The notes below the pieces were generated by a model, which ran no database searches, was not told where the DNA came from, and was given only the letters and a program-made list of their open reading frames with translations. From contig NZ_CP122379.1 of the NCBI RefSeq assembly GCF_029814825.1, positions 1,674,001-1,738,000 on the forward strand: a DNA stretch of 64,000 nucleotides, written 5' to 3'. Positions 26,850 through 35,317 of the stretch are shown piece by piece (position 1 is the stretch's first letter; each line of letters opens with the position of its first letter). The translations under genes and the position numbers were made by a program. The DNA comes from Aequorivita marisscotiae (GTDB taxonomy: Bacteria; Bacteroidota; Bacteroidia; Flavobacteriales; Flavobacteriaceae).

Positions 26850-27587
26850 ATGGAACATATAGAGTTATTTTTTAAATCAATCTTTATAGATAATATGGTA
26901 TTTGCAACATTCCTTGGAATGTGCTCTTATCTAGCAGTATCTAAAAAAGTAGCAACGGCCGTAGGGTTAGGAGCGGCAGTAATTTTTGTATTGGCTGTAA
27001 CCGTGCCTATTAACTGGTTGTTAGACCAATATATACTCAGAGACGGTGCTTTATCGTGGCTAGGAGAAGAATACGCTTCGTACGATCTAAGCTTCCTTTC
27101 ATTTATTCTATTCATTGCTACCATTGCTACAATGGTGCAGTTGGTAGAAATTGTTGTTGAAAAATTTTCACCTTCATTATATAACTCTTTGGGTATTTTT
27201 CTTCCCTTAATTGCAGTAAACTGTGCAATTTTAGGGGGTTCATTATTTATGCAGTCAAGAGAAATTCCAACTTTAGGATTGGCTTTAAATTATGGTATAA
27301 GCTCAGGAATAGGTTGGTTTTTAGCAATCTTGGCAATTGCCGCGATTCGTGAAAAAATCCGCTACTCAAATGTGCCAGCTCCCTTACGTGGCTTAGGAAT
27401 TACTTTCATCATTACAGGTTTAATGGCTATTGGGTTTATGAGTTTTGGTGGAATGTTAACAGGTGGCGATGATACCACATCATTAGAAGGAAACCCAGAA
27501 AATGTGGGCATGGAATCAGAACAGATTCAACAAGAAAATATAGAAACCGAGGAAACGATAAAAGTTTCAACTATAACGAAGCAATAG
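26850..27587 (+). CDS. nqrE: Na+-translocating NADH:quinone reductase subunit E, with acidic C-terminal tail
   Basis: This membrane subunit pairs with NqrD as an inverted-topology homologue. Landmarks are [14 protein letters not shown] with a conserved Cys, and [12 protein letters not shown] with the second. The core ends at about residue 205, the full length of proteobacterial NqrE. The protein here has 245 residues, and the last 40 form a Glu/Asp/Gly/Asn-rich tail ([16 protein letters not shown] and after) of unknown role. The gene ends 1 base before nqrF, so the two are translationally coupled. Confidence 0.95.
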   Translation: MEHIELFFKSIFIDNMVFATFLGMCSYLAVSKKVATAVGLGAAVIFVLAVTVPINWLLDQYILRDGALSWLGEEYASYDLSFLSFILFIATIATMVQLVEIVVEKFSPSLYNSLGIFLPLIAVNCAILGGSLFMQSREIPTLGLALNYGISSGIGWFLAILAIAAIREKIRYSNVPAPLRGLGITFIITGLMAIGFMSFGGMLTGGDDTTSLEGNPENVGMESEQIQQENIETEETIKVSTITKQ

Positions 27588-27588
27588 T

Positions 27589-28899
27589 ATGTTTTTAGCA
27601 GTAAGTACTCTAGGAGTTATAATAGTAACGGTAATCGCCTTTTTGGTGTTAACCTTGTTATTAGTGTCATTATTACTTTTTACCAAACAGAAGCTTTCGC
27701 CATCTGGTCCCGTAAAAATTACTATTAATGATGAAAAAGTAATCGAAGTTGAAAGTGGTGGAACACTATTGTCAACCTTGGGAAGTGAAAAAATATTCCT
27801 GCCATCGGCCTGTGGAGGTGGGGGTACCTGTATTCAGTGTGAATGCCACGTAGTTGAAGGAGGCGGAGAAGCACTACCTACAGAAACGCCACATTTCACC
27901 CGTAGGGAATTACAGGAAGGTATTCGACTGGCCTGCCAAGTAAAGGTTAAACAGGATATGAACATCACCATTCCTGAAGAAGTATTCGGAATTAAAAAAT
28001 GGGACGCCACCGTTGTAAGAAATTATAACGTTGCATCATTCATTAAAGAATTTGTTGTTGAAATTCCAGAAGATATGAACTATAAGGCTGGAGGTTATAT
28101 TCAGATTGAAATACCGCCTTGCGAAATTAAGTTCGAAGATATGGACATTACCGCGCATCCTGAAGAGCACGAAACACCAGACAAATTTCAAGACGAATGG
28201 GATAAGTTTAAACTTTGGCCATTGGTAATGAAAAACACCGAAACGGTTGAAAGAGCATACTCTATGGCTTCTTACCCAGCAGAAGGTCGCGAAATTATGC
28301 TTAACGTACGTATTGCCACCCCACCGTTCGATCGAGCAAAAGGCGGTTGGATGAGTGTAAATCCGGGTATTGCGTCTTCTTATATCTTTAACTGTAAAGA
28401 AGGAGATAAGGTGGTAATTTCAGGTCCTTACGGCGAGTTCTTTATCAATCCATCCGAAGCAGAAATGCTATACGTTGGTGGTGGGGCCGGAATGGCACCT
28501 ATGCGATCGCACCTTTATCACCTATTCAAAACCCTTAAAACTGGAAGAAAAGTTACTTATTGGTATGGAGGACGTTCAAAAAGAGAACTTTTCTACTTAG
28601 ATCATTTTAAAGAATTGGAGGCTGAATTTCCAAACTTTAAATTCTATTTGGCCTTAAGTGAACCAGCCGAAGAAGATAACTGGAAAGTAAAAAAAGATAT
28701 TAATGACGAAGCAGGCGACGGGTTCGTTGGCTTTATTCACCAAGTGGTTATTGACAATTACCTAAACCACCACGAAGCTCCCGAAGATATTGAGCTTTAC
28801 TTCTGTGGCCCACCATTAATGAACCAAGCTGTTCAAAAAATGGGTGAAGATTTTGGAATCCCTGACGAAAATATTCGTTTTGATGACTTCGGTGGATAA
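27589..28899 (+). CDS. nqrF: Na+-translocating NADH:quinone reductase subunit F
   Basis: NqrF is the NADH entry subunit. The 436-residue protein has one N-terminal helix (about 5-30). A plant-type [2Fe-2S] domain follows with Cys75, Cys81, Cys84 and Cys116 ([18 protein letters not shown]). A ferredoxin reductase module then has the FAD motif RAYSMASYP, an NADH-binding [12 protein letters not shown], and the C-terminal CGPPLMNQ and FDDFGG. All ligands are present, so the complex should be functional. It is the last gene before a strong terminator. Confidence 0.97.
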   Translation: MFLAVSTLGVIIVTVIAFLVLTLLLVSLLLFTKQKLSPSGPVKITINDEKVIEVESGGTLLSTLGSEKIFLPSACGGGGTCIQCECHVVEGGGEALPTETPHFTRRELQEGIRLACQVKVKQDMNITIPEEVFGIKKWDATVVRNYNVASFIKEFVVEIPEDMNYKAGGYIQIEIPPCEIKFEDMDITAHPEEHETPDKFQDEWDKFKLWPLVMKNTETVERAYSMASYPAEGREIMLNVRIATPPFDRAKGGWMSVNPGIASSYIFNCKEGDKVVISGPYGEFFINPSEAEMLYVGGGAGMAPMRSHLYHLFKTLKTGRKVTYWYGGRSKRELFYLDHFKELEAEFPNFKFYLALSEPAEEDNWKVKKDINDEAGDGFVGFIHQVVIDNYLNHHEAPEDIELYFCGPPLMNQAVQKMGEDFGIPDENIRFDDFGG

Positions 28900-28926
28900 T
28901 CATTATTTTTTCTAAAATTTCAAAAG

Positions 28927-28957
28927 AACCGTTTCAATTTAATGAAACGGTTTTTTT
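28927..28957 (+). terminator. Terminator of the nqr operon
   Basis: A perfect 10-bp stem (AACCGTTTCA with TGAAACGGTT) with a 6-base loop is followed by a 7-T tract, 27 bases past the nqrF stop. Confidence 0.93.
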
Positions 28958-28993
28958 ATGCCGAAGAAGATTAAAAATGCATTCAAATATTCG

Positions 28994-29001
28994 TAATTTT
29001 G
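28994..29001 (+). promoter_or_regulatory. -7 promoter element of the small nqr-linked gene
   Basis: TAATTTTG matches TAnnTTTG and overlaps an alternative TTG start at 28999. The element ends 9 bases before the ATG at 29011, so the mRNA leader should be very short. No -33 TTG at the usual spacing is visible. Confidence 0.5.
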
Positions 29002-29010
29002 AAATCTATC

Positions 29011-29373
29011 ATGGGAGAGAAACTAACCAAACAAGAGTTGCATAACCTCGCGATGAATATCGTGGGCAAACGGTTGGAAGCTGATGGATACGAATTTTTA
29101 GGCGTAAATTCAAAATTAAAACGCGATCCGCAATTCGTAGCACTAAAAGATAAAATTTTGCATTTTATTATAGTGCGTGCCATAACTTATCCACAGGATG
29201 CGCATGCGTATGATCCGCTTTTTATGCAAACAATAAAAGAGCACGCAAGTAAATTTGAAGCCAAGACATATTACGCCGGCGTAGGTTTGGGGCACGGTAC
29301 CGATTATGGCAAACCCGTTATTAAAAACGAAGATTACACCGTTGTATATAAAGGGTTGCAGGAAATTCCGTAG
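29011..29373 (+). CDS. Small nqr-linked protein of unknown function
   Basis: This 120-residue soluble alpha/beta protein begins MGEKLTKQELHNLAMNIVGK and contains NSKLKRDPQFVALKD and FIIVRAITYPQDAHAYD. It lacks any cofactor or membrane motif. Homologues in flavobacteria are, to my knowledge, often mislabelled as NqrF, probably because of their position next to nqrF. It sits between the nqr terminator and apbE with its own promoter. This suggests a role in assembly or regulation of the complex, which is an inference. The start at 29011 is preferred over the TTG at 28999, because that codon lies inside the promoter element. Confidence 0.8.
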   Translation: MGEKLTKQELHNLAMNIVGKRLEADGYEFLGVNSKLKRDPQFVALKDKILHFIIVRAITYPQDAHAYDPLFMQTIKEHASKFEAKTYYAGVGLGHGTDYGKPVIKNEDYTVVYKGLQEIP

Positions 29374-29427
29374 TTTTTTAAACCTTCAAATTTCTTTGTA
29401 GAATTTTCAATAATTAAATAAAGTCTT

Positions 29428-30444
29428 ATGCGTCACACGCTTAAATTTCTTTTTCTTTCGGTACTGTTTCTACTTTTTGCCTGTGGAAATAGTAATCCCG
29501 AACCAATATTCTTACAGGGCGAAGCATTTGGTACCACCTATAATATTCAACTTTATACCTATCAAAACGAAGTTTTACAGAAAGGCTTAGATTCGGTTAT
29601 AGCGCGTGTAAATCATTCGGTAAGTACTTATATCCCGCAAAGCGACATTTCAAAAGTGAACGCTGGCGATACTACTGTCGTGGTAGATTCCATATTTTTG
29701 GAAGTGTTTAAAATTTCGAAGGAAGTAAATAAAAAAACCAATGGTTATTTTGACCCTACAGTTGGGGTTTTGCGAAATGCCTATGGTTTTGGCGACGTAA
29801 AACCATTGAAAAATATTGATACCACGACCTTGGATTCTTTGATGAAATACGTGGGATTCCATAAAGTAAAAATCAATGCTGATGGCACTGTTTCTAAAGA
29901 ACATCAAGAAATATACTTCGACTTTAATGCGGTGGCAAAAGGCTTCGGAATTGATTTGTTGGGACGTTATTTAGAGTCTAAAGGCGTAACCGATTACTTA
30001 ATTGAATTGGGGGGTGAAATTTTGACGAAAGGTGAAAACCTAGCTAAAAATAAAAAATGGGCGGCTGGCATTGAAACCGTAGATTCTGAATTGGAAGATC
30101 GGAGTATTGAAGCAATTGTGGCTTTAAAAAACATAGGAATGGCTTCGTCTGGCAATTATCGAAAATTCAGAATTGATTCTGTTACTGGTAAAAAATACGT
30201 GCATACTTTAAATCCCTTAACCGGCTCTGCTGAAATGAGCGACGTTACTAGCGCCACGGTGCTCGCGCCAACTTGTGCTCTTGCCGATGCATACGCTACT
30301 TCGTTTATGGCTTTGGGATTAAATAAATCGGAGGAATTACTAAAAAAGCTACCCAATATTGAAGCATATTTAACCTATACGGATTCGCTGAACCGCCATC
30401 AAGTATTTATGACCCGTGGTTTTAAAAGACATTTAGTGAACTAG
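29428..30444 (+). CDS. apbE: FAD:protein FMN transferase, lipoprotein form
   Basis: ApbE cleaves FAD and transfers FMN to a threonine of DxxSGAT motifs, here those of NqrB and NqrC. The 338-residue protein has a lipoprotein signal with lipobox Cys19 (LLFACGN), so it acts in the periplasm. It has the family motifs GEAFGTTYNIQLY, FDFNAVAKGFGIDLL, LIELGGEI and the AP(T)CALADAYATSFMALG Mg2+-binding region. Its place after nqr fits this job. It overlaps the following convergent methyltransferase gene by 12 bases. Confidence 0.96.
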   Translation: MRHTLKFLFLSVLFLLFACGNSNPEPIFLQGEAFGTTYNIQLYTYQNEVLQKGLDSVIARVNHSVSTYIPQSDISKVNAGDTTVVVDSIFLEVFKISKEVNKKTNGYFDPTVGVLRNAYGFGDVKPLKNIDTTTLDSLMKYVGFHKVKINADGTVSKEHQEIYFDFNAVAKGFGIDLLGRYLESKGVTDYLIELGGEILTKGENLAKNKKWAAGIETVDSELEDRSIEAIVALKNIGMASSGNYRKFRIDSVTGKKYVHTLNPLTGSAEMSDVTSATVLAPTCALADAYATSFMALGLNKSEELLKKLPNIEAYLTYTDSLNRHQVFMTRGFKRHLVN

Positions 30445-31197
30445 CTTTTTACAAACGGGAATCAGTTCGCCCACAGGCAATCGGTATTTTTCAACTTCTT
30501 CCGAAGAAAAACTTTTGGTGTAGTCAACAGCTTCAACTTTAAAACCGATACTTTCCAATTTGGTGAAATAATCCATTCCATAAACGCGAACGTGATCATA
30601 CTGACCAAAAATTTTTGCGCGCTCTTTTGGGTCGGTAATAGTATTGTCTTCAAAAGTTTCTTTTAATTTGGCTTTGTATGGAACTTGCAAAATTGCTGTG
30701 CCACCGGGGGCTAAAACACGAAAAATTTCTTGCATCGCTTTTGTATCGTCGGGAATGTGTTCCAACACATGATTGCAGATTATAAAATCGAATTGGTTAT
30801 CGTTAAATGGTAAATTACAGATATCGGCCTTTACATCGGCAATGGGCGAATTTAGATCAGTCGTGGTGTAATCCAGATTTTTCATTTTTCTGAATTTTCT
30901 ATAAAATGCCTGCTCGGGCGCAAAGTGAAGTACTTTAGTATTTTCGGTAAAAAAACCTGTTTCATTTTTTAAATAGAGCCAAAATAATCTGTGTCTTTCC
31001 AAAGAAAGCGTCCCGGGCGAAAGTACATTTTTACGAACAACTTCGTACCCATACGGAAGAAACTTACGGTACGATTTCCCATCTATTGGGTCTGTATATT
31101 TATTTCCTTTTAGAAAAAAAGCTAAAATTGGTTGACCTATAATACTTAATCGAATAAGCAAAGGGCGCGGGATGATATTTAGTATTTTTTTGAACAA
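30433..31197 (-). CDS. Class I SAM-dependent methyltransferase
   Basis: This 254-residue protein has a Methyltransf_11 core: KVLHFAPEQ (motif I variant), YTTTDLNSPIADVKADI, CNLPFNDNQFDFIICNHVLEHI and ILQVPYK. Preceding the core is a hydrophobic N-terminus (IPRPLLIRLSIIGQPILAFFL) that may lie on the membrane. The substrate is unknown; similar proteins occur in cell-surface glycan loci, but no such locus is nearby. Its 3' end overlaps apbE on the opposite strand by 12 bases. Confidence 0.85.
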   Translation of the reverse strand: MFKKILNIIPRPLLIRLSIIGQPILAFFLKGNKYTDPIDGKSYRKFLPYGYEVVRKNVLSPGTLSLERHRLFWLYLKNETGFFTENTKVLHFAPEQAFYRKFRKMKNLDYTTTDLNSPIADVKADICNLPFNDNQFDFIICNHVLEHIPDDTKAMQEIFRVLAPGGTAILQVPYKAKLKETFEDNTITDPKERAKIFGQYDHVRVYGMDYFTKLESIGFKVEAVDYTKSFSSEEVEKYRLPVGELIPVCKKLVH

Positions 31198-31280
31198 TGA
31201 TTATAGGTTGTTTTGCAGAGAAAACAGGGTTTACGCTGAATTATAAAGCAATTATAGTTTCTGTTAAATCGTTATCTATT

Positions 31281-31320
31281 TCTCTGTGATTCTCCGAGTT
31301 TCTCAGCGAAACTCTGCGTA
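31281..31320. repeat. Interspersed TCTCTGTG/CTCCGAG/CTCAGCG repeat
   Basis: The gap between the methyltransferase gene and map holds the imperfect unit series TCTCTGTGAT, TCTCCGAGTT, TCTCAGCGAA, ACTCTGCGTA, four near-copies of a 10-base motif. It is non-coding and resembles short interspersed repeats I associate with flavobacterial genomes; the origin is unclear. Confidence 0.5.
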
Positions 31321-31329
31321 ATAACTTCT

Positions 31330-32136
31330 TCAGCTATTTCTAAATTCCTTCTCCTCATCACTCACAATACCCAACGCTTCGTAAACATAATCGAACGTAG
31401 AAAGCAATTCAGGTTTGCCGTTAACTAAGGCAATGTTGTGTTCAAAGTGTGCGCTTGGTTTCCCATCTTGCGTAACAATGGTCCAGCCGTCACTTAATTG
31501 CTTTACTTTGTGAGTGCCCATATTTATCATAGGTTCTAAAGCAATAGTCATTCCTTCAATAAATTTTTTCCCACGACCACGACGTCCGTAGTTTGGCATT
31601 TCGGGGTCTTCGTGCATTTTTCTACCCAAACCATGCCCCACTAATTCGCGAACAACGCCGTATCCTTGTGTTTCGCAGTATTGCTGAATTGCAAATCCTA
31701 CATCGCCTACACGGTTGCCAGCTTTAAATTCGCGGATACCAATATAAAGTGCTTCTTTAGTTATTTTCAGTAGTTTTTTAATTTCCGGATCTACTTCGCC
31801 TATTTCAAAAGTGTAAGCGTGATCGCCATAAAATCCATTTTTAATAGCGCCACAGTCAATAGCTACGATATCGCCTTCCTTTAACGGAATATCTGTAGGT
31901 AATCCGTGGACTACGGCTTCATTTACACTGGTTAGCAGCGTAGAAGGACAGTCGTACAATCCCAAAAATCCAGGGATAGCGTCTTGGCTTCTAATATAAT
32001 CTTCGGCCATTTTGTTTAATTGATTTGTAGTAACGCCCGGCTTTACTTCATTTGCGAGCATGCCTAGCGTACGCGATACCACTAAAGCGCTCTCGCGCAT
32101 CAATTCTATTTCTTCTCTTGTTTTGGGTATTATCAT
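31330..32136 (-). CDS. map: Type I methionine aminopeptidase
   Basis: Map removes the initiator Met from nascent proteins. The 268-residue enzyme has all five metal ligands: Asp94, Asp105, His168, Glu201 and Glu232, and the catalytic His78 in NEAVVHGLP. A basic insertion (YGRRGRGKKF, about 183-192) replaces the usual short loop and is seen in many Bacteroidota. It is downstream of a HAD-like gene by 4 bases. Usually map sits with secY in the ribosomal operon, so this may be a second or relocated copy. Confidence 0.95.
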   Translation of the reverse strand: MIIPKTREEIELMRESALVVSRTLGMLANEVKPGVTTNQLNKMAEDYIRSQDAIPGFLGLYDCPSTLLTSVNEAVVHGLPTDIPLKEGDIVAIDCGAIKNGFYGDHAYTFEIGEVDPEIKKLLKITKEALYIGIREFKAGNRVGDVGFAIQQYCETQGYGVVRELVGHGLGRKMHEDPEMPNYGRRGRGKKFIEGMTIALEPMINMGTHKVKQLSDGWTIVTQDGKPSAHFEHNIALVNGKPELLSTFDYVYEALGIVSDEEKEFRNS

Positions 32137-32140
32137 AATG

Positions 32141-32548
32141 CTATTTTAAAAAGGAGAAAAATCCTTTTTTTCGTGTTTGTGCTTTTGCAGGTAGTTCGCC
32201 AACAAGTTGTTGGTATATTTCGCCCCAACTTTTTAATCCCCCGATATTGCGGTCGTCAATAAATACGTCAGCGTGTATTTTTCGGCTGTGGGTAGTGTCA
32301 AATTCTTCTTCGGGAAAACTGTTGTTTACGGCGTAAAAAACAATTCCATTTTCTTTGCAGAATGCCACAGCTTCGTCTAAAGTACGGCCTTTGCGGTATG
32401 TCCATAAAATTAGTCGGTGCCCCTGGCTCTGTAACTTTTTTAAGGTTTCAAAAGCAAATATTATTGGGCGGCCAATATTTGGATAAGCGTCTTCTACAAT
32501 AGTGCCGTCAAAATCTACGGCTATGGTGAAAGTTTCTCTAATCATCAT
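32141..32548 (-). CDS. Small HAD-like hydrolase
   Basis: This 135-residue protein has HAD motif I (VDFDGTIVED), a motif II-like LILWTYRKG with Thr, and motif IV-like DVFIDDRNIGG. It lacks a cap domain, so it would act on large or exposed substrates. The substrate is unknown. ATG codons at 32548 and 32545 are both possible. A -7 element lies 15 bases upstream. It is the first gene of a pair with map. Confidence 0.8.
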   Translation of the reverse strand: MMIRETFTIAVDFDGTIVEDAYPNIGRPIIFAFETLKKLQSQGHRLILWTYRKGRTLDEAVAFCKENGIVFYAVNNSFPEEEFDTTHSRKIHADVFIDDRNIGGLKSWGEIYQQLVGELPAKAQTRKKGFFSFLK

Positions 32549-32562
32549 CGTTTTTCAAGCCG

Positions 32563-32570
32563 CAAATTTA
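32563..32570 (-). promoter_or_regulatory. -7 promoter element for the HAD-map pair
   Basis: The minus strand reads TAAATTTG, matching TAnnTTTG, 15 bases before the HAD-like gene start. No strong -33 TTG is visible. Confidence 0.5.
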
Positions 32571-32595
32571 CAAAGAATTATACCATTGCTAAAGT

Positions 32596-33186
32596 TTATT
32601 CTGCGTAAGCATGTTTGTATTCTTGTCCGCTTAAAATAGCCAACATATCTTTTTCCAGACTTGTGATTGGGTATTCTACTATTCGGCCCAATTCCGTGCC
32701 GTTTTTATTGAAAATAATTGTGGGAACATAATTAATATCTTGTCCTTCTTCAAAACCTTGTGGTGTTGTTTTTTCTTCAGAAACAGTAATTAATGTAAGG
32801 TCAGATTCCTGAAAACCTGCAGTGTCCAAGATTTTGTATAAATGCGGGGTTTCGCGCTGGCTGTCTTCGCACCAAGTTCCCATAAAAACAGTGATAGTTA
32901 CATCTTTTAAAAGTGGCTTTAACTGTTGCATTACTTCAGAATCTGCGCTATAACTTTCGTAGCCACTATTGAACCAATTGTTAAAAGCTTCCATTTTAAA
33001 TCCGTTGCGATTGGCTTTTCCCAAAAGCATTACCGAATCTTCGTATGGAACGGTATCGTTTATTTTTTCTTTGTTGTTTTCTGAAATTATTTCTTTTGAA
33101 ATATTTTCGTCTGTTTTCTTTTTTTCTTTCGAAGAATTGCAGGCAACTAGTGTGATTACCGAAAAAATGAAAAGTATTTTTTTCAT
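32596..33186 (-). CDS. Thioredoxin-fold lipoprotein with CxxS active site
   Basis: This 196-residue protein has a lipoprotein signal (MKKILFIFSVITLVAC, lipobox Cys16), a Lys/Glu-rich linker, and a thioredoxin-like domain (about 80-190). The redox site reads GTWCEDSQRE: the second cysteine is replaced by Ser, which normally allows only mixed-disulfide or isomerase-like chemistry. The cis-proline is present in YVPTIIF. It is 39 bases downstream of the DoxX gene in the same direction; the pair may work on periplasmic thiols or sulfur, which is inferred. Confidence 0.85.
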   Translation of the reverse strand: MKKILFIFSVITLVACNSSKEKKKTDENISKEIISENNKEKINDTVPYEDSVMLLGKANRNGFKMEAFNNWFNSGYESYSADSEVMQQLKPLLKDVTITVFMGTWCEDSQRETPHLYKILDTAGFQESDLTLITVSEEKTTPQGFEEGQDINYVPTIIFNKNGTELGRIVEYPITSLEKDMLAILSGQEYKHAYAE

Positions 33187-33225
33187 AGCTCTATTTTAAA
33201 GTTTAAATGATATTGGTTGGATTTT

Positions 33226-33657
33226 CTAATCTGTTTTTTTATGAAGTAGCGTGTCTATTTCTAAATATTTTTCCTTTAATAAACTTAGAGCAAAGGCAGC
33301 TGCGGCAGCACTAAAAACCGAATAATCAAAAACGCCTTTTACTCCTGTGGAAAACGTCATAGATAGGGCAAATAGCATTAAGAGAATCCCACTTAGTTTT
33401 GCAAAAAATTCAGTTTTAAACCCAAGTAATAGACACAATGCAAAAACAACTTCGGCCACAGTAGCCACAATAGCTACCGTAGGAATTAATGAAATAGGAA
33501 TCCACGGATTTATTATTTCGGTGTATTCTAAAAAACTATTCCAATTTCCCCAAGCCGATACATCTGCTGGCCACCATCCGAATCGGTCTGCTACTGCAGA
33601 AAGAAATCCCGCAGCAATTGCAAGTCTAAGAAAGAGTTTGATAATTTTTTTGACCAT
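33226..33657 (-). CDS. DoxX family membrane protein
   Basis: This 143-residue protein has four helices (about 7-22, 52-75, 78-98, 100-120) and the DoxX-like N-terminus LRLAIAAGFLSAVADRFGWW. DoxX proteins are associated with quinone or thiosulfate oxidoreductases and oxidative stress, but most have no proven activity. It lies upstream of the CxxS thioredoxin lipoprotein gene. Confidence 0.85.
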   Translation of the reverse strand: MVKKIIKLFLRLAIAAGFLSAVADRFGWWPADVSAWGNWNSFLEYTEIINPWIPISLIPTVAIVATVAEVVFALCLLLGFKTEFFAKLSGILLMLFALSMTFSTGVKGVFDYSVFSAAAAAFALSLLKEKYLEIDTLLHKKTD

Positions 33658-33702
33658 TACATAAGTTTAAGTCGTACCGCGTTATAATTTCTTACCTATA
33701 AA

Positions 33703-35220
33703 TTACACCAAAGTTTCCTGCCTCATAATTTCGGGTTTTTCAATGCCCATAATTTTCAGGATGGTTGGGGCAATATCTCCCAAAACACCGTCTTTAATAG
33801 CTTTAATTTCATCATCTACAATTATGATTGGTACCGGATTGGTGGTATGTGCCGTATTAGGCGAGCCGTCGGGATTTCGCATGGTTTCGCTATTGCCGTG
33901 ATCTGCAATTATAATTGTTACATAATGGCTTTCCAAGGCTTGCTCTACGATTGCCCGAGCGCAGTTATCCACAGTTTCACAAGCTTTTACTGCTGCCTCA
34001 AAAACACCGGTATGGCCTACCATATCAGGATTTGCAAAATTTAAACAAATAAATTCGGCTGTTTCTTTTTCAATCTCGGGCAAAATCATATCGCGTAATT
34101 CGTAGGCGCTCATTTCGGGCTTTAGATCGTACGTGGCTACGGTAGGCGAGGGGCAAAGAATTCGTTTTTCTCCTTCAAAAGGAAGCTCTCTTCCCCCCGA
34201 AAAAAAGAAGGTTACATGTGGATATTTCTCGGTTTCGGCAATGCGAATTTGCTTCTTTTTATTGCTTTCCAAAACTTCGCCCAAAGTATGGTGAAGGTTT
34301 TCCTTTTTGTAAACTACGTGAATGTTTCCGAAGGAATCGTCGTAATTGGTAAGGGTTACGAAATAAAGGGGAAGGGTTTTCATTCCAAATGTTTCATAAT
34401 TCTTTTGTGTTAAAACTTCGGTGAGTTGCCTGCCGCGATCAGTTCTAAAATTGAAGAAAATTACAACGTCGTCTTTTTCAATTGTAGCAACGGGTTTTCC
34501 TTCCGAATTTGTCATAACGATAGGCTCCATAAATTCATCGGTAATTCCTTCGGCATAACTCTCTTCAATACTTTGCAAAGCATCTTTTGAAGGTTTCCCC
34601 TTTCCAAAGCGCAATAAATCATAGGCTTTTTTTACGCGCTCCCAACGTTTATCGCGATCCATGGCGTAATAGCGGCCAATAACTGATGCCAGTTTGCCGC
34701 CTGTTTTTTCCAAATGATTCTGCAGGCTTTCCATAAAACCCTTACCAGAATGTGGATCTACATCGCGGCCATCGGTAAAGGCGTGTACATACATATCATT
34801 TATCCCAAATTGCTGTGCCGCAGAAAGCAATCCTTTTAAATGGTTTATATGCGAATGTACCCCACCGTTGGAAACGAGACCTATAAAGTGAACTTTTTTA
34901 TTGTGATAAATAGCGTGATTGAATGCTTTTTCCAACTCCGGTTCACTTTTAAGCGTTCCACTTTCAACCGCCATATTAATTTTGGCAAGATCTTGATAAA
35001 CTATTCTTCCAGCGCCAAGATTCATATGGCCTACCTCACTATTACCCATTTGGCCGTCGGGCAAACCAACGTTCATTCCGTGAGTTAGCAGTTGCGCGTG
35101 CGGATATTTTTTATATAGCGAATCGATAAAAGGCGTGTTGGCCTGCGCGATGGCAGAAACGGCAGGGTCTTGCGTAATTCCCCAGCCATCGAGGATCATT
35201 AAAAGGACTTTTTTATTCAT
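33703..35220 (-). CDS. gpmI: 2,3-bisphosphoglycerate-independent phosphoglycerate mutase
   Basis: GpmI interconverts 3- and 2-phosphoglycerate in glycolysis using two Mn2+ ions. The 505-residue length and motifs fit: LMILDGWG with metal ligand Asp11, NSEVGHMN with the phospho-serine Ser61, FTDGRDVDP, RYYAMDRD, NFRTDRGRQLT, NFANPDMVGHTG and ADHGN. The start ATG lies only 4 bases after a TATCTTTG element, implying a very short or absent leader. Confidence 0.97.
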   Translation of the reverse strand: MNKKVLLMILDGWGITQDPAVSAIAQANTPFIDSLYKKYPHAQLLTHGMNVGLPDGQMGNSEVGHMNLGAGRIVYQDLAKINMAVESGTLKSEPELEKAFNHAIYHNKKVHFIGLVSNGGVHSHINHLKGLLSAAQQFGINDMYVHAFTDGRDVDPHSGKGFMESLQNHLEKTGGKLASVIGRYYAMDRDKRWERVKKAYDLLRFGKGKPSKDALQSIEESYAEGITDEFMEPIVMTNSEGKPVATIEKDDVVIFFNFRTDRGRQLTEVLTQKNYETFGMKTLPLYFVTLTNYDDSFGNIHVVYKKENLHHTLGEVLESNKKKQIRIAETEKYPHVTFFFSGGRELPFEGEKRILCPSPTVATYDLKPEMSAYELRDMILPEIEKETAEFICLNFANPDMVGHTGVFEAAVKACETVDNCARAIVEQALESHYVTIIIADHGNSETMRNPDGSPNTAHTTNPVPIIIVDDEIKAIKDGVLGDIAPTILKIMGIEKPEIMRQETLV

Positions 35221-35224
35221 AGTA

Positions 35225-35232
35225 CAAAGATA
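35225..35232 (-). promoter_or_regulatory. -7 promoter element for gpmI, 4 bases from the start codon
   Basis: The minus strand reads TATCTTTG, an exact TAnnTTTG match, ending 4 bases before the gpmI ATG at 35220. Transcription would begin at or next to the start codon. The -33 element is not clear. Confidence 0.45.
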
Positions 35233-35286
35233 AGTTTATGAGTTTAAAAGTTTATGAATTCGAAAATTTAAACTTTTTTAAACTGT

Positions 35287-35309
35287 CACCCTGAGTGCAG
35301 TCGAAGGGT
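35287..35309. repeat. CACCCTGAG...TCGAAGGGT interspersed repeat
   Basis: CACCCTGAGTGCAGTCGAAGGGT is a short element with ACCCT and AGGGT ends that can fold. I recognise it as a repeat present in many copies in flavobacterial genomes; copy number here cannot be checked. It lies between gpmI and the VanY-type peptidase gene. Confidence 0.6.
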
Positions 35310-35317
35310 TGAATCAT

